Assembly: GCA_014239505.1 (NCBI GenBank)
Contig: JAAZYT010000082.1
Coordinates: forward strand, 1 to 5,705
Origin: Fidelibacterota bacterium
GTDB taxonomy: Bacteria > Fidelibacterota > Marinisomatia > Marinisomatales > TCS55
DNA length: 5,705 bases
Direction of reading: 5' to 3'
Shown here: positions 1 through 5,640 of the stretch, piece by piece
How the letters are laid out: each line of letters opens with the position of its first letter
Position numbering within the stretch: position 1 is the stretch's first letter
The notes under the pieces: generated by a model
Database searches by the model: none
What the model was told of the DNA's origin: nothing
Seen by the model: the letters and a program-made list of their open reading frames with translations, nothing else
Program-made: the position numbers and the translations under genes

Positions 1-139
1 AGTAGACAATGCCAAGAGTAATATTTAATATCCCAACTATTTTGGTCCATTTATACATTTTTTCAATGGTAATTAAACCGAGCAGGTCAAGATTGTAACT
101 TAATTGATTCTCTGAATGGATTTTATTTATATCAGTCAT
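1..139 (-). CDS. Partial N-terminus of a small, probably membrane-anchored protein
   Basis: An open frame starts at an ATG (139-137 on the minus strand) and runs off the left edge with no stop, giving 46 complete codons. The protein begins MTDINKIHSENQLSYNLD, continues with a polar stretch of about 27 residues, then enters a hydrophobic segment (YKWTKIVGILNITLGIVY) that looks like the start of a transmembrane helix. The start lies only two bases after the PhoH stop codon (TAA-AC-ATG). There is no separate ribosome binding site, so translation probably depends on ribosomes finishing phoH. A soluble N-terminus followed by a W/K-capped helix resembles small uncharacterised membrane proteins such as the DUF5362 type, but this is a weak impression from 46 residues. 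The function is unknown. The close spacing supports a real gene co-transcribed with phoH. Confidence 0.6.
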   Translation of the reverse strand, partial: MTDINKIHSENQLSYNLDLLGLITIEKMYKWTKIVGILNITLGIVY

Positions 140-141
140 GT

Positions 142-1476
142 TTATAATAAATTACTAGCAAGGTCAGCCAAGTAAGATCTTTCTCCTTTTTCAAGTGTAA
201 TATGTGCAAATATTTTTTGATTTGTCATTCGATTAATTAAATAACTAAGACCATTAGATAATTTATCAAGGTAAGGTTGGTCAATTTGGTAAATATCGCC
301 CGTAAATATAACCTTTGTTCCTTCACCCGCTCTTGTAATAATTGTTTTAACTTCGTGTGGTGTAAGATTTTGAGCTTCATCTACAATGAAAAAAGCTTTT
401 TGAAGGCTACGACCTCTAATATAAGCTAGAGGAGTAATTACAAGTTTTTCCTGTTCAAGCATTTCGTTGATTTTAAGAGATTTTGGGTCACTTTCTTTAA
501 ACTGATGACGAATTACTCCCAAGTTATCCCATAGGGGTTGCATATAGGGGTCAATTTTAGATTGAATATCACCAGGTAGGTAGCCAATGTCTCGATTACT
601 TAGTGGAACAATTGGTCTCGCTAAATATATTTGCCTAAACTGAGATCTACATTCTAATGCGCTAGCCAAAGCTAATAGCGTTTTTCCTGTTCCCGCTTTT
701 CCAGATAAAGTAACTAACTGTATTTTTGGATTTGTAAGAGCAGCTAAAGCAAATGCTTGTTCTGAGTTTCGAGGAACGATTCCATATGCAGGAGTTTTAT
801 CAACACGAATAAATTGATCATCAAAGCTATTATAGGTTGCGAGTGCAGACTTGGTCCCATTGCGTAAAACAAAATTTTCATTTGGAATAGGCGACGTTAC
901 TTCCGGCAATTTTGAACTTTCAATCTCAAATGGTTTTTTAAAAAGAGTATCGATTGATTTTGAAGAAATATCTTCAATTAAACGTCTGCCTGTATAAATT
1001 TTATCAACACTTTCAATTTTGTCAGTAGTGTAGTCTTGAGCTAATATTCCCATTGCCTTTGCTTTCATTCTAAGATTTGTATCTTTAGTAACCAGGACAA
1101 TTATTGTATTAGGCTCTTGCTTGTTTAGACGTAAAGCAGTATTAAGGATGCGCACGTCAGGAATATCTTCTCTGAATACTTCGAGGAGTTCTTTATCCCA
1201 AGACTGATTGACTACAACACGAATTTTCCCAAGTTTATTACCTAAGGATACTCCTTTTTTAAAAAGGTTGTCGCCAGTTATTTCATCAAGATCCCTTAAA
1301 AAATCACGAGCATGATAATTAATTTGTTCATTCCCACGCTTAAAATTATCAAGTTCTTCTAGCACCGTAATTGGAATAGCCACATCATTTTCTTGAAAAT
1401 GATGAATGCAGGTTGAGTCGTGAAGTATAACGTTAGTATCAAGGACAAAGAGTTTGCTTTTTTTCTTTGAAGGCAC
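142..1476 (-). CDS. phoH: PhoH-family protein with N-terminal PIN domain (PhoH2-type RNA helicase/RNase)
   Basis: This 444-residue protein has two domains. Residues 8-150 form a PIN nuclease domain. Its likely metal-binding acidic residues are D13 in VLDTN, E40/E41 in VLEELD, D107 in DVRILNTA and D132 in TKDTNLR. Residues 235-444 form the PhoH P-loop ATPase: Walker A GKAGTGKT (259-266), the RPIV...GYLPGD signature (287-303), Walker B FIVDEAQN (363-370) and the FTGD motif (391-394). PIN-PhoH fusions (PhoH2, YlaK-like) are known as ATP-dependent RNA helicases with ribonuclease activity in the cytoplasm, and the length is normal for the family. The start is a GTG. An in-frame TAA lies three codons upstream, and the PIN core begins at residue 9, so no later start is possible. 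No good Shine-Dalgarno sequence precedes it. Mycobacterial phoH2 has an antitoxin-like gene upstream, but here the upstream side is the divergent control region. The target RNAs cannot be inferred. Confidence 0.95.
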   Translation of the reverse strand: MPSKKKSKLFVLDTNVILHDSTCIHHFQENDVAIPITVLEELDNFKRGNEQINYHARDFLRDLDEITGDNLFKKGVSLGNKLGKIRVVVNQSWDKELLEVFREDIPDVRILNTALRLNKQEPNTIIVLVTKDTNLRMKAKAMGILAQDYTTDKIESVDKIYTGRRLIEDISSKSIDTLFKKPFEIESSKLPEVTSPIPNENFVLRNGTKSALATYNSFDDQFIRVDKTPAYGIVPRNSEQAFALAALTNPKIQLVTLSGKAGTGKTLLALASALECRSQFRQIYLARPIVPLSNRDIGYLPGDIQSKIDPYMQPLWDNLGVIRHQFKESDPKSLKINEMLEQEKLVITPLAYIRGRSLQKAFFIVDEAQNLTPHEVKTIITRAGEGTKVIFTGDIYQIDQPYLDKLSNGLSYLINRMTNQKIFAHITLEKGERSYLADLASNLL

Positions 1477-1553
1477 TTTAAAATTTTAGATTTATTGCGA
1501 TACTACAAAACATTCTTGTCTTAAAGTTATTGGTGAATAAATAGAATCACAAT

Positions 1554-1582
1554 AGTATAAAAATTTGTTTATTAAAAATAAA
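1554..1582 (-). promoter_or_regulatory. Candidate promoter of the phoH unit
   Basis: Read on the minus strand, TATACT (1559-1554) matches the sigma-70 -10 hexamer at five of six positions. Seventeen bases upstream is TTTATT (1582-1577), a poor -35 match. The transcript would start near 1547 and carry a leader of about 70 bases before the GTG. The -35 position falls inside the inverted repeat at 1564-1586, so a protein bound there could block this promoter. The call rests on pattern alone in very AT-rich DNA. Confidence 0.35.
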
Positions 1583-1586
1583 CAAA
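1564..1586. repeat. Perfect inverted repeat in the divergent intergenic region (candidate operator)
   Basis: TTTGTTTATT (1564-1573) and AATAAACAAA (1577-1586) are exact reverse complements separated by AAA. The element lies between the divergently transcribed phoH and lipoprotein genes, about 90 bases from each start codon. It overlaps the -35 position of the candidate phoH promoter. It also lies about 30 bases upstream of the candidate -10 of the rightward promoter. A T-run of four bases or more does not follow on either strand, which argues against a terminator. It is best read as a possible binding site for a dimeric regulator, though AT-rich palindromes also arise by chance. Confidence 0.5.
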
Positions 1587-1612
1587 ATGTATCGAAAAAA
1601 TGTTTACTTTTG

Positions 1613-1621
1613 TGTCATAAT
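1613..1621 (+). promoter_or_regulatory. Candidate extended -10 promoter of the lipoprotein-secretin operon
   Basis: TGTCATAAT has the extended -10 form TGn followed by CATAAT, a five-of-six match to TATAAT. No convincing -35 hexamer lies 16-18 bases upstream, as is usual for extended -10 promoters. Transcription would start near 1628, leaving a leader of about 33 bases that contains the GAGGT ribosome binding site. The position relative to the gene start is good, but the evidence is sequence pattern only. Confidence 0.4.
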
Positions 1622-1649
1622 AGTTTTACACTTCATGTACACCATATCC

Positions 1650-1654
1650 GAGGT
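1650..1654 (+). promoter_or_regulatory. Ribosome binding site deciding the GTG start of the lipoprotein gene
   Basis: GAGGT lies six bases before the GTG at 1661. The codon just upstream of that GTG is an in-frame TAG (1658-1660), so the GTG is the most upstream possible start. This site supports it over the internal methionine at residue 25, which would remove most of the signal peptide. Confidence 0.65.
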
Positions 1655-1660
1655 AAATAG

Positions 1661-2152
1661 GTGAAATACGTTCAAAAATATAAAAAATTTAGTTTAATTA
1701 CTAAAGTTAGACAGACTATTGTGTTTGCTCTTATGGGATTGATTCTCTTTGGAATTAGTGCTTGTGGAGATGAAGCACTCGATACTTCAAAATTTGTATC
1801 AAATCAAAATAATAATTTTAAACTTACCTTAACAATTTCTGATGACATTGTTCGCAATGATGATACTATTAAGCTTACAGCAGTAGTAGAAAGATTAGTT
1901 GATAAAACCTCAATCTCTGGTTCTACTCCTCCAACTACAATGAAAATGGCTGTAACTGGCGGCTCGATTGCTTTACATAGTGCTGGATCAAAAATAAGTG
2001 AAATTCGTGTCATATTAGATGATGCGAAAGGTTCTGTTTTTGAGGCTCTTGCTTTCTTTGCGCCTTCAAAATCGAGTTCAAGTGGAAATGTTACTGCTTC
2101 TTACAACGGAATAAATGTATCTATGTCAATAGATATAGTGGAGCCTAGATGA
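1661..2152 (+). CDS. Small lipoprotein with probable Ig-like beta domain, coupled to the secretin
   Basis: This is a 163-residue protein starting at GTG. It has a long basic N-region (many Lys/Arg, residues 2-17), a hydrophobic core (about 19-31) and a lipobox ISAC with the acylated cysteine at C35. The residue after the cysteine is Gly, not Asp, which in E. coli rules would favour the outer membrane. After a short Asn-rich linker, residues 52-163 are rich in alternating beta-strand patterns (KLTLTIS, IKLTAVVERL, GNVTASYNG, SMSIDIVEP). This suggests one Ig-like (bacterial invasin-type) sandwich; the fold is inferred, and I recognise no named family. Its TGA overlaps the secretin ATG by four bases (ATGA, 2149-2152), which implies translational coupling. 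A role as secretin accessory or pilotin-like lipoprotein is plausible from the coupling but not shown by similarity. Confidence 0.8.
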   Translation: MKYVQKYKKFSLITKVRQTIVFALMGLILFGISACGDEALDTSKFVSNQNNNFKLTLTISDDIVRNDDTIKLTAVVERLVDKTSISGSTPPTTMKMAVTGGSIALHSAGSKISEIRVILDDAKGSVFEALAFFAPSKSSSSGNVTASYNGINVSMSIDIVEPR

Positions 2153-4290
2153 TGCGTCGATATTTACCTTTATTATTAATTTTTATTACAATGATTAGTG
2201 CTCAACAACGAGCAAATACTCAAAGACGACCTGCCGCTAGTCAGCAACGTCCAGTAGCTCAAAGACCTCAAGCTAAGCCTCCAGTACGATCTGCAAGTGG
2301 AAAGATTTCTTCAATGCGAGACCTTGATTTTGAAGTAATAAAGTTAAGCTATATTGAAACTGATAGGGCTTTAGCAATATTAAAGACAATGGGTTATGTC
2401 GTTGTAGAATTCAAAGCTGGAAAAGGTGAGATCTCAGGTGAAAATAATTTTACACCATCTTTTTCAAATAAAGTAACAGATCTAAATGCTGCAAACGCAT
2501 TGCCAGTAATTATAAAACTACCAGATACTGAAACAATTTCTCTTGTGGAAAAATCTAAAGCTAAGTCTTCAAGTAAAAAATCTGCATTGGGAGTAGATCT
2601 AGGGGGCGTAACACTTGATTATACAACTAGTGGTGATCCCATGCAGCGTCTCCTAGTTGGATATAAGCCTGGTGATTTTAACTCGGTTGCTAGGCTTTTA
2701 GATCTTATCCAAAATAAGATAGATGTTCCCGCAAATCAAATCGCTATAGAAGCCCTAGTCTTAGAAATAAACAATGACCGTCTCGATGAGTTAGGCATTG
2801 ATTTCTCAAATGCAGGTCAAGGTTACTCAGCAACTTTCCCCCCTCCTGATCGTGGGACTATTTCACCATTTACGGTGGTTTTAGATAGAACACTTATGGG
2901 AAATTCTTCAAATTTTAGAGCAAATGTTGAAGCTTTAATTAGTAATAAAGCGGCTGAAATTTTATCCAAACCATCCGTGTTAGTATTAGATGGACGTCAA
3001 GCCAGAATACAGATAGGTCAACAGATTCCAATTACAAAAACGACTGACACTCAAATTTCTACAACAAAATCAGTAGATTATGTTCCTGTAGGTATTGTTT
3101 TAAATCTTCGACCTAGAATAAGTGAAGATGGCTCACGAGTAACTATTCAAGTAGAAACAATTATTAGTGAAACGGAAGATAGAATTGGTGCTTCAGGTGG
3201 TGGTGATGTAGAAGCTGCACCAATTATTAATAACCGTAAAGTTCAATCTTTTGTACGTGTCGCAAATAATACACCATTCATTATTGGTGGTTTGATTAAT
3301 GAAAAGAAGACAGAAAATGAAGGAGGAGTTCCAATTCTTAAAGATCTCCCAATCATTGGTCGTTTTTTTGCTATTTCAGCAGAACAACGAGTAAAAAAAG
3401 AAGTCATTGTGGTAATCACGCCTCATATTATAACAGAGAGTGAAGATAATTTTAGTCGAGTAGTGCCACAAGATTCCGAACTATTTAATAAATTTGACAA
3501 CCGCTCTTTTCCTAACTCTTACCGAATTCAACATTCTGATGTATTTGACCTTAGTTTTATTTATGAGAGTCCAGTTTACAATGATATAATTGATGAAGTA
3601 AATAAACGATCAGATAAAGATAAAACATTAATGGTTAGAGAGCCATATAAGAGTATCTTATCTGGCAAAATTCCTGGTGAATCTGCTTTGGTAAAAAGAA
3701 TGCTATTAGATGTAATTGATAAGCTAGGATACTACAAATATATTGATCCAGAAAAAGTCATTTATTTTTTAGATGATTCAGATGACCCCGCTGGTTTTGC
3801 GGTAACGCCGCTTGCAAGAGATATATTAAATATGTCAAGTGGTGAAGCATTAAAACTAAGTTATTCATTAAAAGGTAAAGCTACAATAGAGAAGCCTTTT
3901 GTTCGTCCTACAGCTGAAACCAATTATGTAACTTTAAAGGATTCATATAAAAATTCACTTAAAGCTTTTAATGCAAGGGGTGATAATCCTGAAGATGATG
4001 TTTTTACGATACTAATCTCAGAAAATAAAAATGAGCGTAGACTCTATGAAGTGTTGGTTATGAAGAAAATGCTTGAGATGAATCCTGATCTTGAGTTAAC
4101 GTTAAAATATTTTAAACCAGGTATTGAGATTTTATTTCCATCGCCAGATGTTCTATTGAAAAATAGTCATGTTGTTGATCGTGATGCGGCAAAGATTTTT
4201 TATGAAGTGAATGATTACTACGGCTCATTTGAACAAGAGTTTAATCGCGCGACTGCCGAATTGGGTCGTTTGATTAAAGCTAAAAGGTAA
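2149..4290 (+). CDS. Secretin (GspD/PilQ superfamily) with a long non-canonical C-terminal extension
   Basis: This 713-residue protein would form the outer-membrane ring channel of a type II secretion, type IV pilus or related system. Residues 1-18 are a signal peptide, with likely cleavage at ISA-QQ. Residues 19-50 are a basic Gln/Arg/Pro/Ala linker. Residues 58-190 hold short secretin N-domain-like elements, including VIKLSYIETDRALAILK and the run into IDVPANQIAIEALVLEIN (191-208). The secretin domain spans about 195-429. Its landmarks are AEILSKPSVLVLDGRQA (269-285), GQQIPI (290-295), VGIVLNLRPRI (314-324), FIIGGLINE (377-385), VPILKDLPIIGRFF (394-407) and the terminal strand KKEVIVVITPHIIT (416-429). 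The core is complete. Residues 430-713 are not part of the standard family: a mixed alpha/beta region, acidic in the middle, with no recognised motif. ATG at 2149 overlaps the lipoprotein stop; a second ATG follows immediately. No pilM-N-O-P or gsp neighbours are visible, so the system is undetermined. Confidence 0.92.
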   Translation: MMRRYLPLLLIFITMISAQQRANTQRRPAASQQRPVAQRPQAKPPVRSASGKISSMRDLDFEVIKLSYIETDRALAILKTMGYVVVEFKAGKGEISGENNFTPSFSNKVTDLNAANALPVIIKLPDTETISLVEKSKAKSSSKKSALGVDLGGVTLDYTTSGDPMQRLLVGYKPGDFNSVARLLDLIQNKIDVPANQIAIEALVLEINNDRLDELGIDFSNAGQGYSATFPPPDRGTISPFTVVLDRTLMGNSSNFRANVEALISNKAAEILSKPSVLVLDGRQARIQIGQQIPITKTTDTQISTTKSVDYVPVGIVLNLRPRISEDGSRVTIQVETIISETEDRIGASGGGDVEAAPIINNRKVQSFVRVANNTPFIIGGLINEKKTENEGGVPILKDLPIIGRFFAISAEQRVKKEVIVVITPHIITESEDNFSRVVPQDSELFNKFDNRSFPNSYRIQHSDVFDLSFIYESPVYNDIIDEVNKRSDKDKTLMVREPYKSILSGKIPGESALVKRMLLDVIDKLGYYKYIDPEKVIYFLDDSDDPAGFAVTPLARDILNMSSGEALKLSYSLKGKATIEKPFVRPTAETNYVTLKDSYKNSLKAFNARGDNPEDDVFTILISENKNERRLYEVLVMKKMLEMNPDLELTLKYFKPGIEILFPSPDVLLKNSHVVDRDAAKIFYEVNDYYGSFEQEFNRATAELGRLIKAKR

Positions 4291-4390
4291 ATGTGAGCGA
4301 AGTCACGTGATAGTTGGCAAGAATCTTATACCTTTAGCACTTATTAGATGGACAAAATACTTGATAAGTAATCAAAATAACTAACTCATC

Positions 4391-4397
4391 AAGGAGG
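4391..4397 (+). promoter_or_regulatory. Consensus Shine-Dalgarno sequence of the EF-hand gene
   Basis: AAGGAGG is a full consensus ribosome binding site five bases before the ATG at 4403. It is much stronger than the sites of the other genes in the window, which have weak or no such sequence, and it suggests high translation of the EF-hand protein. It also selects the first of three in-frame ATGs (residues 1, 4 and 7). Confidence 0.85.
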
Positions 4398-4402
4398 ATG
4401 AT

Positions 4403-5536
4403 ATGAAGTTAATGAAGTTAATGTTCGCAGGGATTTTAGTTTTATCTTTTGCTATAGCACAGGATGAAAACCCATGCGATCCAAATATGACATATGAAGT
4501 GGCTGATCCAGGTCCTGATGGAGGATGTGGAAATTATGCAGATTGTAATGGAAATGGTGCCTTTGATTTAGGTGAGCCATGTTTTGAGCAACCACCATTT
4601 GATGATGTCGATGCAAATGGCGATGGAAGCATTGATCGTGAAGAAGCACGAGCTTTTTTTGGAGACGACCCAAATTTTGATCAAGCATTTGATGATGTCG
4701 ATGCCGATGGTAGTGGTGATGTTGACCGAGCAGAGCACGATGCTGCTGGCAAGGAAGATCACCAAGATGGCCCACCACCCTTACCATTTGAACAAGTTGA
4801 TGCAAATGGTGATGGCGTAATTACTGAAGATGAAGCACAAGCTGTCTATGGAATGAACCCAGATGGCACTCCAAATGAAGAATTTGATGAAGGCTGGAAT
4901 GATGCTGATGCTGATGGAAATGGTGAAGTTGATCAAGCAGAGTATGATTCAGCAATCGAAAGAAATGCTCCTGGCGATATGGAAGACCATGATGGCATGG
5001 AAGACCATGATGGTGGTGGAGATCACCAAGGTCAAGGTGCACCAGATAATCACTGGGATGGCAACCAAGATGCTATTTGTGGTGGTATGAGTGAATACTG
5101 GTTAGATGAAGACCATGATGGCCAACTTGAAGGTCCGTATGCAAGATGGGATGAAGATGAAAATGGAGACCCTGTAGAATGCCATAGAAATGGCCCTGGC
5201 GGTCCAAATGGTCCTGGTGGTCCAAATGGTCCTGGTGGTCCAAATGGTCCTGATGGTCCAAATGGTCCTGATGCTGCAGTTACTGAAGCTTTCTTTTCAA
5301 CTCTAGGCAGTGGTGGAAGTTTTGAAGATGCCTTTGAAGCTGCTGCAAATGTTGCTTTAGAGCAAGATCAGCAAGCAGACGATTATGATGAAGAATTATG
5401 GAATAACTGCAAAGAAGTTGGCCGTAATGCAATGCAGACTGCTTTAGATTCTGGTGAAGAAGATCCTGAAAAAGTATTTGGAGCAATTGCTATGGCAGTT
5501 GGTGCTTGTGCAGGACCACCTCCTCCACCAAAATAA
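4403..5536 (+). CDS. Secreted acidic EF-hand calcium-binding protein with collagen-like Gly-Pro-X tract
   Basis: This 377-residue exported protein has a signal peptide at residues 1-19 (cleavage AIA-Q or AIAQ-D) and no lipobox. Canonical 12-residue EF loops of the DxDxDGxIxxxE type lie at 70-81, 100-111, 133-144 and 169-180. A fifth, Cys-containing loop lies at 47-58 (D47, N49, N51, G52, D55, E58). The four main loops form two pairs, 64-115 and 127-184, that look like an internal duplication. Residues 191-210 are a DHDG-rich acidic/His linker. Residues 226-260 hold two degenerate Asp-rich loops between C226 and C260. Residues 264-290 are nine Gly-Pro-X triplets. Residues 294-370 are two similar helical units ending in a PPPPPK tail. 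Calcium binding is well supported. Where the protein ends up and what it does are unknown; matrix, adhesion or calcium-sensing roles are possible. The composition is richer in Asp, Gly and GC than its neighbours because of the repeats. Confidence 0.9.
   Translation: MKLMKLMFAGILVLSFAIAQDENPCDPNMTYEVADPGPDGGCGNYADCNGNGAFDLGEPCFEQPPFDDVDANGDGSIDREEARAFFGDDPNFDQAFDDVDADGSGDVDRAEHDAAGKEDHQDGPPPLPFEQVDANGDGVITEDEAQAVYGMNPDGTPNEEFDEGWNDADADGNGEVDQAEYDSAIERNAPGDMEDHDGMEDHDGGGDHQGQGAPDNHWDGNQDAICGGMSEYWLDEDHDGQLEGPYARWDEDENGDPVECHRNGPGGPNGPGGPNGPGGPNGPDGPNGPDAAVTEAFFSTLGSGGSFEDAFEAAANVALEQDQQADDYDEELWNNCKEVGRNAMQTALDSGEEDPEKVFGAIAMAVGACAGPPPPPK
4592..4954 (+). repeat. Internal duplication of EF-hand pairs
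   Basis: The segments encoding residues 64-115 and 127-184 each carry two EF loops in the same order: PF-x-x-VDANGDG at the start and DADG-x-G-x-VD-x-AE near the end. At the DNA level, CATTTGATGATGTCGATGC occurs exactly at 4596-4614 and again at 4686-4704, 90 bases (30 codons) apart. This shows that loops 1 and 2 also share a recent ancestor or have been homogenised by gene conversion. Confidence 0.7.
4979..5013 (+). repeat. Two 18-bp tandem repeats encoding MEDHDG
   Basis: ATGGAAGACCATGATGG appears at 4979-4995 and again at 4997-5013, a period of 18 bases, encoding MEDHDG twice. Part of the unit (GAAGACCATGATGG) recurs at 5108-5121 in a second acidic loop, in the same reading frame. The tract lies in the linker between the EF-hand pairs and the C-terminal half and clusters His and Asp residues. 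Confidence 0.75.
5189..5272 (+). repeat. 18-bp tandem repeat array encoding a collagen-like Gly-Pro-X tract
   Basis: Four complete units (5189-5206, 5207-5224, 5225-5242, 5243-5260) and a partial fifth (5261-5272) encode NGPGGP three times, then NGPDGP and NGPD. Read in the Gly frame, this is nine uninterrupted G-P-x triplets (residues 264-290) with x being Gly, Asn or Asp. Units differ by only a few bases, so the array is young and could vary in copy number between strains without shifting the frame. Confidence 0.9.
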
Positions 5537-5563
5537 AACTAATTGCTATTTAAGTAGTAAATT

Positions 5564-5594
5564 AAAAAGCCTCGATTTATTTCGGGGCTTTTTT
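5564..5594 (+). terminator. Intrinsic terminator after the EF-hand gene
   Basis: AAAAAGCCTCGA (5564-5575) pairs with TCGGGGCTTTTT (5582-5593) through one U-G wobble around a six-base loop TTTATT. The GC-rich middle of the stem is followed by six consecutive Ts (5589-5594). It lies 27 bases after the EF-hand stop. The A-run on the left arm means it may also work on the opposite strand. Confidence 0.9.
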
Positions 5595-5622
5595 GTTTCT
5601 ATTGGTTATCTTTTAATATAAT
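5593..5622 (+). promoter_or_regulatory. Candidate promoter of the SDR gene
   Basis: TATAAT at 5617-5622 is a perfect -10 hexamer. TTGTTT at 5593-5598, 18 bases upstream, is a partial -35 that overlaps the end of the terminator T-run. The predicted start near 5629 would leave a leader of only about 12 bases. The terminator just upstream implies that a new promoter is needed here. Confidence 0.5.
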
Positions 5623-5640
5623 CATCTAAGGTATTTATTT

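Noticed and set aside
1564..1586. Palindrome as a bidirectional terminator
   Set aside because: The stem is almost entirely A-T, there is no following T-run, and the two flanking genes diverge from it rather than converge on it.
1804..2013. A 69-codon minus-strand frame within the lipoprotein gene
   Set aside because: It lies wholly inside a well-supported gene, has no ribosome binding site and shows no recognisable domain.
4314..4344. Promoter for the EF-hand gene built from TTGGCA (4314-4319)
   Set aside because: No -10 hexamer lies at 16-18 bases; the nearest TTATTA-like sequence is too far for a reliable call.
4398..4406. Two-codon upstream frame (ATG ATA TGA) overlapping the EF-hand start
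   Set aside because: Its ATG directly abuts the Shine-Dalgarno sequence, too close for initiation, so it is probably accidental.
4979..5272. The 18-base repeats as a CRISPR array
   Set aside because: The repeats are contiguous without spacers and keep the reading frame of a protein-coding gene.
4452..5486. Several antisense and alternate-frame open frames of 60-120 codons across the EF-hand gene
   Set aside because: They arise because GAT, GGT and CCA-rich codons of the real gene avoid stops in other frames. Their products are low-complexity His/Leu or Met/Lys-rich strings without starts backed by ribosome binding sites.
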